NCBI RefSeq assembly: GCF_002218085.1
Contig: NZ_BDUC01000002.1
Location: 1,246,459 to 1,310,458, forward strand
Reading direction: 5' to 3'
Origin: Tolypothrix sp. NIES-4075
GTDB taxonomy: Bacteria; Cyanobacteriota; Cyanobacteriia; Cyanobacteriales; Nostocaceae
Length of the DNA: 64,000 bases
Of this stretch, positions 53,906-62,776 are shown one piece after another; within the stretch, counting starts at the first letter, position 1, and each line of letters begins with the position of its first letter. Under the pieces are notes generated by a model that saw only the letters and a list, made by a program, of their open reading frames with translations, was not told the origin of the DNA and did no database searches. The translations under genes were made by a program, and so were the position numbers.

Positions 53906-54101
53906 GGTTTTACTTTATACTAATGTTCTGGTTTACATTTACGATCCACTTGATACCGCAAAGCAAGAACGTGCGATCGCAGTTGTCGATCGATTAATTC
54001 GTTCTGGAAAAGCGGTAATTAGTACCCAGGTCATAGGAGAGTTTTTTATGGCAACAACCCGGACTCGGCGATCGCACGGGAGATGTCTAATACCCGATTA
54101 G
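53895..54101 (+). pseudogene. Truncated VapC-type PIN-domain toxin
   Basis: 68 residues from ATG 53895. The PIN start should read L-x-D-T-N-V-L-V-Y with the first catalytic Asp, but here it is LLYTNVLVYIYD, with Tyr in place of the Asp. The frame continues through ISTQVIGEFFMATTR (second acidic residue Glu present) and then breaks off as TRRSHGRCLIPD, losing about half of the normal 130-140 residues. Both the lost Asp and the truncation argue for an inactive toxin. Confidence 0.75.
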
Positions 54102-54118
54102 GGCGATCGCTTCGGTTG

Positions 54119-54709
54119 TTAGCTCACTGAATGTTTGCCAGCACTCCACCAAGATAAGGAACTAGAAGCCATGTCAAAAGGTGGTTTTTCTATATTCGTA
54201 GCTACCGTATCATTCCACTTGTTGTAAAAAGACATCATGGCAATTTGGCTGACAATCTCAGCGATCGCCTCATCTCCATAGTGTTTACGCAGTTCTTCAA
54301 AATCTTCGTCTGATACTGCATTGGGAATTTTGTTAGCTTTAGAAGCAACATTCAGCGCAGCGCGTTCGGCATCTGAGAAACTCGGATGAGTCTTGTAATC
54401 ATGAATGTTTTGAACCTTCTCCATCGGCAACCCATACTTTAAACACAACCCTGCACAATGTGCAGTACAGTACATGCAATTAGCCGCGCGGGATGCAATA
54501 TACATAACTAGTAATCTAAGTGTCATAGGAGTTTTCCCCTCTGCCAGCAACACTGCGCCGGTTAATTCAACCACCGCTTTCATGACAGCAGGCTTATGCC
54601 CCATTGTGAGATAGTCATTGGGGAGGAACCCGAAAAATTCCTCAAGTTGCTTGAACATTTCATCATATTCAGCTAGATCGGTGAGGGGTTTAGGTTCAAG
54701 TCTTGGCAT
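54119..54709 (-). CDS. Carboxymuconolactone decarboxylase/AhpD-like protein
   Basis: A 196-residue all-helical protein of the AhpD-like superfamily. The redox motif is in ANCMYCTAHCAGL (CxxC followed by His), as in AhpD alkylhydroperoxidases, which use the two cysteines with lipoate- or thioredoxin-type partners. ATG 54707-54709 is preceded by AGGAGA; an upstream start at 54784 is rejected. Likely peroxidase or thiol-exchange function; not tested by context, since it lies next to a degraded toxin gene and an EF-G-like gene. Confidence 0.88.
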   Translation of the reverse strand: MPRLEPKPLTDLAEYDEMFKQLEEFFGFLPNDYLTMGHKPAVMKAVVELTGAVLLAEGKTPMTLRLLVMYIASRAANCMYCTAHCAGLCLKYGLPMEKVQNIHDYKTHPSFSDAERAALNVASKANKIPNAVSDEDFEELRKHYGDEAIAEIVSQIAMMSFYNKWNDTVATNIEKPPFDMASSSLSWWSAGKHSVS

Positions 54710-54827
54710 ACTTGTCTCCTGTAATGTTTTTGAATATTTGTTAAAAGGACACCCATTAAAAGTGCCCTTAAATAGAAAAATCAATGGATTTTAGATTAAT
54801 CCAAAATCCAAAATATTAAATTCAAAA

Positions 54828-56873
54828 TTATTTGCCGTTGCCGTTGCCGTTACCGTTGCCGTTAGTAGTAACGATGCGTTCCGCAAGTTTTTCCGGCACC
54901 TCTTGGAGATGATCGTATTGCCAGTGGAAGGAACCGACGCCTAAAGTAAGCGATCGCAACTCTACTATAAAGTCGTGCATTTCGGCTTGCGGCAAATAAG
55001 CTGAGATATTGTCCCATCCTTGCCAATCTTTTCTTCCTTCATAGCCTAAAATTTGCCCCCGTTTGCCGCTTAAAAGTTGCAGCGCTTTGGAGGTAAATTC
55101 GCTGGGGGTTGTCACTTCCACATGCAGAATTGGTTCTAGCAAAGTGGGTTGTCCTTGAGGTATTCCCGTTTGCATTGCTAATCGCGCAGCTTGCTTAAAC
55201 GCTTGTTCGGAACTATCAACGTTATGATAAGAACCATTCGTCAAAGTTACCGCTACATCGACGACAGGGAAGCCCAAGGGACCGTGTGCTAAAAACTCGC
55301 GCACACCCATTTCTACCCCAGGAATGTATTGTTTGGGAACGACACCACCAACAATGCGATCGCTAAAATTAAAGCCTTCACCCCGTCCTAAAGGTTTGAT
55401 ATCTAGAAAAACATCGCCAAATTGTCCGTGTCCGCCGCTTTGGTGTTTGTAGCGCCCGTGAATCGAAGCTACAGGTTTGCGGATAGTTTCTTTGTAAGGA
55501 ACTTGCGGCAAGTGGGTTGTCATTGGTAAATTATATTTGCGCCGCAATCTGTCTAAAGCGACTTGCAAATGTATTTCCCCTTGTCCCCAAAGAATAACTT
55601 CGTGAGTGTCACCGTGTTGTTCCCAAGCAAGAGATGGATCTTCTTCTAACAGCTTGGCGATCGCACTGCTGAGTTTAACTTCATCGTTGCGCTTTTCTGG
55701 AGTAATTGCTAGAGCATAAACTGGTTCTAATTGTTCAGCTTTTGGTAATTCTTTCGACTGCTGACTTGAAAGTGTATCTCCAGTTTTCACATTTTCTAAA
55801 CGGCTTAAAGCGACGATTTCCCCAGCATCAGCTTCTTGAAGTGATTGCTGTTGTTGTCCCATAAGACGATAAATTCCCCCAGCACGAACACCGTTGAGGA
55901 GAATACCATCAGTTAGTTTACCGCGCCAAACACGCACTAAAGAGAGTTTGCCACCTTGGGGAGTGTAATAGGTTTTCAGAACCTGCGCTAGCGGAGCATC
56001 GCCTTTGCGGTCTTTTAAACGGCGTTCTGCGGTGGTTTCTGGTTCGGGTGCTTCTCGTAGTAAAGCTTCTAATAAAGGTCGCACGCCATAATCGAGTTCG
56101 GCAATACCAAAGAAAACTGGTACAACTAAATCTGCACCTAATTCGAGTTTTAAATCTTTAAGAATTTCTTCTTGGGGTGGTTCGATATCTTCTAAAAGTT
56201 CTTCGAGTAAATGATCGTCAAAATTTGCTAAGGCTTCGAGCATTTCTGCTCGTGCTATGTGTTCTTCTTCTTTAAGAGATTCGGGAAACGGAATCGGATC
56301 GGCAGGGGCACCTGGATGATATTGATAAGCTTGTTCGGTTACTAAATCTATAAAGCCGGTCAGCTGTTCCCCATTCATAATGGGATATTGGTGCGCTACC
56401 AAGGGACGGCTAGAAACAGCTTTGAGAGCGTGTAAAGTTTCTAAAACATGGATATTTGCCCGATCCATTTTGTTAACAAAGACGAGATGGGGAATTTCCC
56501 AATCGTCGAGGAATTTAAATAAAGGTGCTAGGGTGAGGACACGATCGCGTATGGGTTCGCAAACTACAATTGCTGCATCGACTCCCATTAAGGCATTGTA
56601 GGTTTCTTGGGCAAATTCTACCGAACCCGGACAATCAATAAAGGTGAAGCGAATATCGTTGTATTGAGTGCTTGCTGCACCTACCTCGACACTCATATGG
56701 CGATCGCGCTCTGCTGCCGCACTATCTCCTACTGTATTGCCATCCTTGACATTGCCTTTGCGGGAAATCGCTCCTGTGACAAATAACAAACTTTCTAGTA
56801 ATGTGGTCTTCCCGCTTAAATAAGGACCGACAATTGCAACGTTCCGCGAACCCGATTTTACTTTTTCGTTCAT
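54828..56873 (-). CDS. Elongation factor G-like GTPase (EF-G paralogue)
   Basis: A 681-residue translational GTPase of the EF-G2-like branch. G1 is GPYLSGKTTL (P-loop), G3 DCPGSVEF, G4 NKMD, followed by domains II-V with RYKHQSGGHGQFGDV and ALQLLSGKRGQILGYEG. The main EF-G has a canonical GHxDxGKTT P-loop, so this is a paralogue; such proteins lack strong translocase activity in the cases studied and their role is unclear. The C-terminus ends in (NG)5 encoded by a six-base repeat at 54834-54863. ATG 56871-56873 has GGGAGG before it. Confidence 0.9.
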   Translation of the reverse strand: MNEKVKSGSRNVAIVGPYLSGKTTLLESLLFVTGAISRKGNVKDGNTVGDSAAAERDRHMSVEVGAASTQYNDIRFTFIDCPGSVEFAQETYNALMGVDAAIVVCEPIRDRVLTLAPLFKFLDDWEIPHLVFVNKMDRANIHVLETLHALKAVSSRPLVAHQYPIMNGEQLTGFIDLVTEQAYQYHPGAPADPIPFPESLKEEEHIARAEMLEALANFDDHLLEELLEDIEPPQEEILKDLKLELGADLVVPVFFGIAELDYGVRPLLEALLREAPEPETTAERRLKDRKGDAPLAQVLKTYYTPQGGKLSLVRVWRGKLTDGILLNGVRAGGIYRLMGQQQQSLQEADAGEIVALSRLENVKTGDTLSSQQSKELPKAEQLEPVYALAITPEKRNDEVKLSSAIAKLLEEDPSLAWEQHGDTHEVILWGQGEIHLQVALDRLRRKYNLPMTTHLPQVPYKETIRKPVASIHGRYKHQSGGHGQFGDVFLDIKPLGRGEGFNFSDRIVGGVVPKQYIPGVEMGVREFLAHGPLGFPVVDVAVTLTNGSYHNVDSSEQAFKQAARLAMQTGIPQGQPTLLEPILHVEVTTPSEFTSKALQLLSGKRGQILGYEGRKDWQGWDNISAYLPQAEMHDFIVELRSLTLGVGSFHWQYDHLQEVPEKLAERIVTTNGNGNGNGNGK

Positions 56874-57150
56874 AAAACCTCCCTTGCGGTGAGCTACACG
56901 TCTCCGCATTATGCTGATTTATTTTGGGTCACAATCTTTATGCTTTGATTGTTACCCGTCTTTAATTTGTCATTATCCTTCTTTTAACCTGGTTAACAAA
57001 AAATCGTAGCTTGTTGTAAGATTTATCTGAAGAAAATTTAAGTTGCACAAACTTTGATACAAAATTCCAAAGTTTTGTAAAATTATTCAGTTAAAACCAA
57101 ACTTTTTGTGAATGAAACGTCACTAAAGGTGTTACGAGGAGCGAAAGTTA

Positions 57151-58107
57151 ATGAAATTATCATTCTATAAATATTGTAAACCCCGGCTGGTAAGTTTGAT
57201 TTTGCTGGGTAGTGGCATTCTCTCCCTGTCTTCCCCTGCTTCTGCACAGACGCGATTAATCGCGTCTCTACAACGGGAGCATCCCCTGAAGCTGGCGCAA
57301 TATAATAACAATCAAACTGCTACAGATTGGTTAAATCAGGGCTTGCAGGCAATAAATGTGGGAAGGGTAGAAGATGCGATCGCCTATTTTGGTCAAGCAA
57401 TTAAGCTAGATCCGAATTTGGCACCAGCACATTATAATTTAGGGTTAGCGCTGCGACAGGTAGGACAATTACAACCTGCGGCAGATGCATTTTATCGCGC
57501 AACTCTAGCCGACCCAAAATTTGCTCCAGCTTTTGCTAATTTGGGGGGAGCGTTGTTGGAAGGTAATAATTTACAACAGGCAAATGATTACTTGCAACGA
57601 GCGTTGCAACTCGATTCCAAGCTGGGTTTTGCTCATTATAATTTTGGGTTATTACGAGAACAACAAGGCGATTGGGATAAGGCGATCGCATCTTTTAAAA
57701 AAGCAATGCAATATAGTCAAAATGCTCCAGAATCAGCTTATCATCTGGGGATATGTTATCTCCAACAAAATAAAGTTGATAAAGCAAAAGATGCTTTTCG
57801 CAAAGCTGTAAAAATTAATCCTAAATATTCAGAAGCTCATTACAATTTGGGAACGATTTGGTATAACCAAGGTAAATCACAAGAAGCTTTAGAAGCATTT
57901 AGAAAATCGGCTGAGGCAAACTCAAACTATCCCAACGCTTATTACGGTGCGGGGTTAGTTTTTATGCAATTAAGACAATATTCGCAAGCCGCACAGGTAT
58001 TACAATATGCCAGAGATTTATATAATGCTCAAAATAATACTTTGTGGGCAAGAAATGCCGACCAATTGTTACAACAATTACAGAATTTAAATTATCAACT
58101 CCGTTGA
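57151..58107 (+). CDS. Secreted TPR-repeat protein containing an embedded repeat element
   Basis: 318 residues: a Sec signal peptide (about 1-33, cleavage near ASA), then seven to eight TPR units (about 58-310; for example APAHYNLGLALRQVGQLQPA). Probably a periplasmic or lumenal scaffold; partner unknown. Residues about 33-41 (QTRLIASLQ) are encoded by a copy of the GACGCGATTAATCGCGTC repeat found between genes elsewhere in the window, inserted in frame just past the cleavage site. The gene starts at ATG 57151 with GGAG upstream. Confidence 0.88.
   Translation: MKLSFYKYCKPRLVSLILLGSGILSLSSPASAQTRLIASLQREHPLKLAQYNNNQTATDWLNQGLQAINVGRVEDAIAYFGQAIKLDPNLAPAHYNLGLALRQVGQLQPAADAFYRATLADPKFAPAFANLGGALLEGNNLQQANDYLQRALQLDSKLGFAHYNFGLLREQQGDWDKAIASFKKAMQYSQNAPESAYHLGICYLQQNKVDKAKDAFRKAVKINPKYSEAHYNLGTIWYNQGKSQEALEAFRKSAEANSNYPNAYYGAGLVFMQLRQYSQAAQVLQYARDLYNAQNNTLWARNADQLLQQLQNLNYQLR
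57247..57272. repeat. GTAGAGACG-family palindrome inside a coding sequence
   Basis: ACAGACGCGATTAATCGCGT followed by CTCTACA. It keeps the reading frame of the TPR protein and adds a few residues at the start of the mature chain. Confidence 0.75.
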
Positions 58108-58176
58108 GGTGCGATTGCTTCACATTGCGTAACAATAGAATTATTGGTTGGACTGGTGTAGTCGGAAATTGTTCCC

Positions 58177-58743
58177 ATGAGAATACAAATGTACAAGCAA
58201 AAGCGCTTAAAGAGTCAATTTCTATTTGCCGATCGCTGGTTTGATCGACATTCAATTGTTCGCAACATGGAGGCTTTCCAAGACTTAATCGTTATAGTTC
58301 TGTGTTTGACTTTGTTTGCCGTCATGCTGATACAGTTGTGGGGGATATTTACTGCCCTCACGCAAACATTAGACTATAAACATGTGACTTCCAAGATGCT
58401 ATTTATCTTGATTTTGGTCGAGTTATTTCGATTGCTCATGGTTTACTTACAAGAGCATAGTATTTCTGTTGGCGTAGCAGTGGAGGTAACAATTGTATCT
58501 GTATTGCGAGAAGTAGTTGTTCACGGAGCGTTAGAAATTTCTTCGATGCAAACAGCAGCAATGTGTGGCTTATTGTTTATTCTCGGTACGCTACTAGTAG
58601 TGTGTGCCAAAACGCCACATATGGATTGCATTAGTGCTAACACCCAATTTTGTCCTATTAGGCATCGAGGAAATAGAGAACATCAAAACGAGTTTGAATT
58701 TTCACATTCTCATCACTGTGATGAAAATCAACCGATTGCATAA
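58177..58743 (+). CDS. Phosphate-starvation-inducible PsiE family protein
   Basis: A 188-residue membrane protein with four helices (about 36-58, 70-88, 97-115, 128-146). The segment LFILILVELFRLLMVYLQEH and VTIVSVLREVVVHG carry the PsiE-family charged positions within the membrane region. The C-terminal tail is His/Cys-rich (FSHSHHCDENQ), which might bind metal. Function of PsiE is unknown apart from phosphate-starvation induction in E. coli. ATG 58177. Confidence 0.82.
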   Translation: MRIQMYKQKRLKSQFLFADRWFDRHSIVRNMEAFQDLIVIVLCLTLFAVMLIQLWGIFTALTQTLDYKHVTSKMLFILILVELFRLLMVYLQEHSISVGVAVEVTIVSVLREVVVHGALEISSMQTAAMCGLLFILGTLLVVCAKTPHMDCISANTQFCPIRHRGNREHQNEFEFSHSHHCDENQPIA

Positions 58744-58936
58744 TCAATTCTAGTAGTGAAAAAATATCACCATTCCCGCATTCTCATGCAATGCGGCAGC
58801 TTAGTGATATTCAACAAGTGCCAGCAGGCATCATACCAAGGTTGTTAATATTGTATCTGTAACTACGCTTTTGGGCAGATGAATGACTCTTTGAGGATGG
58901 GTACAAATTAATAAGTACCACTAGGAGGGTTAATTT

Positions 58937-59173
58937 ATGACTACAGGTAACGGAAATTCTCAACCGATTAGCGATCTTGAGTACGATTTTATCACTGTGC
59001 TGCACAACAAGGCGGAAGCAGTTAAAGCTTACGACTCTTACATCCAAGACGCACAGCAAGCAGGTTCTCAACCTTGTGTAGAGTTGTTCGAGAAATTGCG
59101 CTCCTCTGATATCGAACAAGCACAGGAAATCCGCCAGCATCTTCAACAAGTCATGCAACACGGTAAAATGTAG
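58937..59173 (+). CDS. Small conserved helical protein, unknown function
   Basis: A 78-residue, acidic, helical protein (ISDLEYDFITVLHNKAEAVK, then AYDSYIQDAQQAGSQPC and a Q/H-rich C-terminal helix). AGGAGGG lies at good distance from ATG 58937. The alternation suggests a two-helix bundle of ferritin-like character, but no metal-binding motif is seen. I recall similar small proteins in other cyanobacteria without a known role. Confidence 0.75.
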   Translation: MTTGNGNSQPISDLEYDFITVLHNKAEAVKAYDSYIQDAQQAGSQPCVELFEKLRSSDIEQAQEIRQHLQQVMQHGKM

Positions 59174-59225
59174 GTTGCTCCTGACAAGGCGTAAGCTTTG
59201 TGCCTAAATTTTGAATAGAATTAAC

Positions 59226-59285
59226 AAAAAAGCGATCGCTTACAAATTCCAGATAGAAGGAGCGAGAAAGAGCGATCGCTTTTTG
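59226..59285 (+). terminator. Terminator-like hairpin built from two HIP1 sites
   Basis: AAAAAGCGATCGCT (59227-59240) and AGCGATCGCTTTTT (59271-59284) are perfect complements and form a 14-bp stem around a 30-base loop, ending in TTTTT. It lies 55 bp past the small helical-protein gene. Confidence 0.55.
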
Positions 59286-59299
59286 CTAGGAGTGTAAAT

Positions 59300-59360
59300 A
59301 AATGTAGTAAGGGCTTCAGCCCTTAAGTGCAATTGATCGATAAATCGCTCACTACGTTGT
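59300..59360. repeat. Dispersed hairpin repeats
   Basis: GTAGTAAGGGCTTCAGCCCTT and GATAAATCGCTCACTACG, both of the GTAGTGAGCG family, upstream of the DUF1499 gene. Confidence 0.65.
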
Positions 59361-59399
59361 AGAGTAATATACAGTCTATCTATTTATTAAAGCAAAATT

Positions 59400-59798
59400 A
59401 TGATTTTTGCTGGCAAACGACCGAACAATTTAGGTGTGAAGAGTGGCAAATTAGCACCTTGCCCTAATAGCCCGAACTGTGTTTCTAGTCAAAGTTCAGA
59501 TGTAGGTCATTCAATTGCACCGCTGAGTTATAGTTCTAGTCCAGAAGAAGCGATCGCTAATCTCAAAAGTGTGATTCAATCTTTGCCTAGAACTAAAATC
59601 ATCACAGAAAGCAACGATTATTTGTATGCAGAATTTAAAAGCGCTTTGATGGGTTTTGTCGATGATGTGGAATTTTATCTAGACCGCAAAGCTAATGTCA
59701 TTCAAGTTCGCTCCGCGTCGCGTTTGGGTCAAAGCGATTTGGGTGTAAATCGCAAACGGATAGAAACGATTAGAGCCAAATTAGCCGAAGTTAAATAG
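59400..59798 (+). CDS. DUF1499 family protein
   Basis: 132 residues with the DUF1499 features: LAPCPNSPNCVSSQ near the N-terminus (CPxxPNCV), YLYAEFKSALMGFVDDVEFY in the centre, and IQVRSASRLGQSDLGVNRKR at the end. Function unknown; in bacteria and plastids it is often found in photosynthetic organisms. A flavoprotein gene follows 83 bp later on the same strand. Confidence 0.92.
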   Translation: MIFAGKRPNNLGVKSGKLAPCPNSPNCVSSQSSDVGHSIAPLSYSSSPEEAIANLKSVIQSLPRTKIITESNDYLYAEFKSALMGFVDDVEFYLDRKANVIQVRSASRLGQSDLGVNRKRIETIRAKLAEVK

Positions 59799-59881
59799 AA
59801 CCAACTTTAGCTAGAGTGAAAATTAATGACTTTCTGTTTAGGATAAATAAGCAGTTATTGTCAAAAAAACAACCCATCATT

Positions 59882-61423
59882 ATGACTCCAGCAGTTAGCA
59901 CCGTAAGCGTTTCCCCAATGGATCGGTATAATCAGGCGTTAATTGATAACCTCCATCCCCCAGATTGGGTTAATCCTGAACCTGCGCTGAGTTACAATTT
60001 GGTTGTCATTGGTGCGGGTACGGCAGGATTGGTGACTGCTGCGGGTGCAGCTTTGTTAGGTGCGAAAGTAGCTTTGATAGAAAAGCACTTGATGGGCGGT
60101 GATTGTACTAATGTGGGTTGCGTACCATCAAAAACTCTGATTCGCTCTGCGCGGGTGGTTGCAGATATCCATTACGCACAAAAATTTGGGATTAACAAAC
60201 CTCGTAATATTGATATCGATTTTCCAGCGGTGATGGAGCGGTTGCGACGAATACGGACAGAAATTAGTCCGAATGATTCTGCTAAACGCTTTCAAGAAGA
60301 ATTTGGCGTAGATGTGTTTTTTGGCGAGGCTCGATTTAAAGATACTGATACGATAGAAGTAGGAGAAAGTATTTTAGACTTCAAAAAAGCGGCGATCGCT
60401 ACAGGTTCTCGTCCCACTAAATTACCGATTGATGGCTTGAATAAAGCTGGATATCTCACTAATGAAACGGTGTTTTCTATGACACAATGCCCGAATCGAT
60501 TGGCGGTAATTGGTGGAGGCTACATCGGTTGCGAATTGGCTCAGACTTTTCAACGCTTAGGTTCAGAAGTCATTTTATTACAAAAAGGCTCGCGTTTACT
60601 GAGTCGTGAAGATGCTCAAGCAGCAGAGATTATTCAAAAAGCTTTTGTGCGCGAGGGTATTGAGTTACTTTTTGAGTCGAAAATTAAACGCATTGAACGC
60701 AACGATGCAGAAAAAGTCATTCATTACGAGATTAACGGACAAGAGAAAGCACTTGCAGTCGATGAAATTTTAGTAGCAACAGGGCGATCGCCTAATGTAG
60801 AAAAGTTGAATTTGCAAGCTGTGGGTGTAGAATACGATGAAAAGCAAGGCATTATAATCAATGACTACTTACAGACAACGAATCCCCGGATTTATGCGGT
60901 GGGTGATGTCTGCATGAAGTGGAAGTTTACTCATGCTGCTGATGCTGCGGCTCGGATTGTAATTCAAAATGCGCTGTTTTCGATTTTTGGGCTGGGACGT
61001 AAAAAGCTAAGTTCTTTGATTATGCCTTGGTGTACTTATACCGATCCTGAGGTAGCGCATGTAGGGATGTATCCGGAAGAAGCTGAGGCAAAGGGTATTG
61101 AAGTTGATATATTTAGCGTACCTCTCAACGATGTTGATCGAGCGATCGTTGATGGGGAAACTGAAGGATTTACCAAGTTATATGTAAAGAAGGGAACGGA
61201 CAAGATTTTAGGAGCAACGATAGTCGCTCGACATGCGGGTGAGATGATTAGCGAAGTTACTTTAGCAATAACTAATAATTTGGGTTTGAGTGCGATCGCT
61301 AAAACAATTCACCCATATCCCACCCAAGCAGAAGCTATCCGCAAAGCTGCTGATAAGTATAGCATTGCTCGTTTAAACAGCTTTAAGAAGTTATCCTCGG
61401 CTTGGTTAGCGTGGAGACGTTAA
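59882..61423 (+). CDS. Mercuric reductase/dihydrolipoyl dehydrogenase-like FAD oxidoreductase
   Basis: 513 residues of the class I pyridine nucleotide-disulfide oxidoreductase family: FAD-binding VIGAGTAGLVTAAGAA, redox-active GGDCTNVGCVPSK (CxxxxC), NAD(P)-binding VIGGGYIGCELAQTF, second FAD motif IYAVGDV, and the C-terminal dimer interface with HPYPTQAE (active-site His). It lacks the N-terminal HMA domain and the C-terminal Cys pair of true mercuric reductases, so mercury reduction is doubtful. ATG 59882 is chosen over GTG 59816. Confidence 0.92.
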   Translation: MTPAVSTVSVSPMDRYNQALIDNLHPPDWVNPEPALSYNLVVIGAGTAGLVTAAGAALLGAKVALIEKHLMGGDCTNVGCVPSKTLIRSARVVADIHYAQKFGINKPRNIDIDFPAVMERLRRIRTEISPNDSAKRFQEEFGVDVFFGEARFKDTDTIEVGESILDFKKAAIATGSRPTKLPIDGLNKAGYLTNETVFSMTQCPNRLAVIGGGYIGCELAQTFQRLGSEVILLQKGSRLLSREDAQAAEIIQKAFVREGIELLFESKIKRIERNDAEKVIHYEINGQEKALAVDEILVATGRSPNVEKLNLQAVGVEYDEKQGIIINDYLQTTNPRIYAVGDVCMKWKFTHAADAAARIVIQNALFSIFGLGRKKLSSLIMPWCTYTDPEVAHVGMYPEEAEAKGIEVDIFSVPLNDVDRAIVDGETEGFTKLYVKKGTDKILGATIVARHAGEMISEVTLAITNNLGLSAIAKTIHPYPTQAEAIRKAADKYSIARLNSFKKLSSAWLAWRR

Positions 61424-61592
61424 TATTGTTAGGCTAAAAGCTTCCCCAGAAGGGTACGCCAAAATTCTACACCCTGGAAGGGTGCAGCTATTTTTCCACC
61501 AGATGTCTAATGCGATTGTATCGGCTTGCAAATGCTAACTAAGCCACATTGGGCAGGTTATAGTAAATACTATTGCTAATTTTGCTCAGTGT
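61424..61592. repeat. Intergenic repeats with a single copy of a 21-bp-array motif
   Basis: Holds aagggtacgcc ... accctggaagggtgc hairpin pieces, the sequence ccaccagatgtcta also present at 4423, and aatgcgattgtatcggcttgc at 61510-61530, which is almost the same as the end of the 14.2-kb array (atgcgattgtatcgacctgc). Confidence 0.55.
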
Positions 61593-62468
61593 ATGACAAC
61601 TTCTGCCGTTGAAGGCTTTATCTCGTTTCGCGGTCATCAAGTGTGGTATCGCATTGTTAAACCGAACCAAGAAGCAGAAGGCAAAGTACCTTTGTTGTGT
61701 CTTCATGGAGGTCCAGGAGTACCCCACGATTACTTGGAACCATTAGAAGCGATCGCTAACACAGGAAGGCAAGTTATTTTCTACGATCAACTAGGATGTG
61801 GAAATAGCGATCGCCCAACTGACGCAAATTTATATTCCATTGATTTATTTAAAGATGAACTCGTAGCCATCCGCAGCACTTTAAACTTAGAGCAAATCCA
61901 TCTTTTAGGACAATCATGGGGTGGTTGTTTGGCACTAGAACATACCCTTTCTCAAGCAACTGGTTTAACAAGTCTGATTTTGGCTAATACACCTGCCAGC
62001 ATTCAGCAATTTGTGAGTGAAGCTTATAGCTTAATGAATGATTTACCAGCAGATATCAAAGAGATTATTAGTAAACATGAAACCGCTGGTACAACCCAAG
62101 ACCCAGAATATAAACGAGCTATGGAAGTCTTTAACCATTCTTTTCTCTGTCGTTTAAATCCTTGGCCCAGTTGTTTGACTACAGCATACAGCAAAGCTGG
62201 TACAGAGTTTCGGGGTGCTGGTAAAATCATCGACTGGAATGTTGAAAACCGCTTAAATGAAATTTTTGTACCGACACTGCTGCTTTCTGGTAAATATGAT
62301 GAAGTCACTCCAGCTTGTGTAGAAAAATTAAAGCAAGGTATTTCTGATTCAGAGTGGCTACTATTTGAAAACAGTTCACATATGCCTCACTTAGAAGAAA
62401 CAGAAAGATTTCTGCAAGTGTTAGACGAATTTTTGAGTCGAGTAGAACACAATCGTGGCTATCCCTGA
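61593..62468 (+). CDS. Proline iminopeptidase-type alpha/beta hydrolase (S33 family)
   Basis: 291 residues. HGGPGVPHDY forms the oxyanion loop typical of proline iminopeptidases, GQSWGGCLALE holds the nucleophile Ser, GKYDEVTP the catalytic Asp, and NSSHMPHLEE the His, so the triad is complete. It probably releases N-terminal proline or hydrolyses similar amides. The start at ATG 61593 has no clear ribosome binding site. It stands alone on the plus strand. Confidence 0.92.
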   Translation: MTTSAVEGFISFRGHQVWYRIVKPNQEAEGKVPLLCLHGGPGVPHDYLEPLEAIANTGRQVIFYDQLGCGNSDRPTDANLYSIDLFKDELVAIRSTLNLEQIHLLGQSWGGCLALEHTLSQATGLTSLILANTPASIQQFVSEAYSLMNDLPADIKEIISKHETAGTTQDPEYKRAMEVFNHSFLCRLNPWPSCLTTAYSKAGTEFRGAGKIIDWNVENRLNEIFVPTLLLSGKYDEVTPACVEKLKQGISDSEWLLFENSSHMPHLEETERFLQVLDEFLSRVEHNRGYP

Positions 62469-62591
62469 CTTCAGCAATAGTAATTTTATTTGATATCAAG
62501 TCCGGTTAATCACTTATGATTACCGGATCTGTGCAAAAATCCCAAAAGCCTCTTTCAAGAGTGCAAGAGTGCAAGAAAGCAAGAGTGCGGT

Positions 62592-62776
62592 CTAAGCTCG
62601 ACTTTATCCATTTTTACGCAACCCAAAACCCGATGCCGAAACCATTGCGGGACGTTAGTTTTAGTTTTTGGACTTGAGCGTAAATCAGTGACATGGAAAA
62701 AGTATTTGCCAAAAAACCAGGATTTTTGCCGGATAAGGAAAGCCGAGTTCTTAATTTTGGATAAAGTCGAGCTAAG
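62592..62776. mobile_element. MITE-like element 1, 185 bp
   Basis: Bounded by near-perfect 19-bp inverted repeats: CTAAGCTCGACTTTATCCA (62592-62610) and TGGATAAAGTCGAGCTAAG (62758-62776). No intact gene inside, although one strand has a short frame (WFRHRVLG, KMDKVEL). Probably the remnant or non-autonomous form of an insertion sequence. Confidence 0.7.

Noticed and set aside
58811..59161. 116-codon minus-strand frame
   Set aside because: Antisense of the small helical protein at 58937-59173, which has the better ribosome binding site and protein-like composition.
59882..61423. Assignment as a functional mercuric reductase
   Set aside because: The N-terminal metal-binding domain and the C-terminal cysteine pair needed for mercury handling are missing; only the general flavoprotein call is kept.
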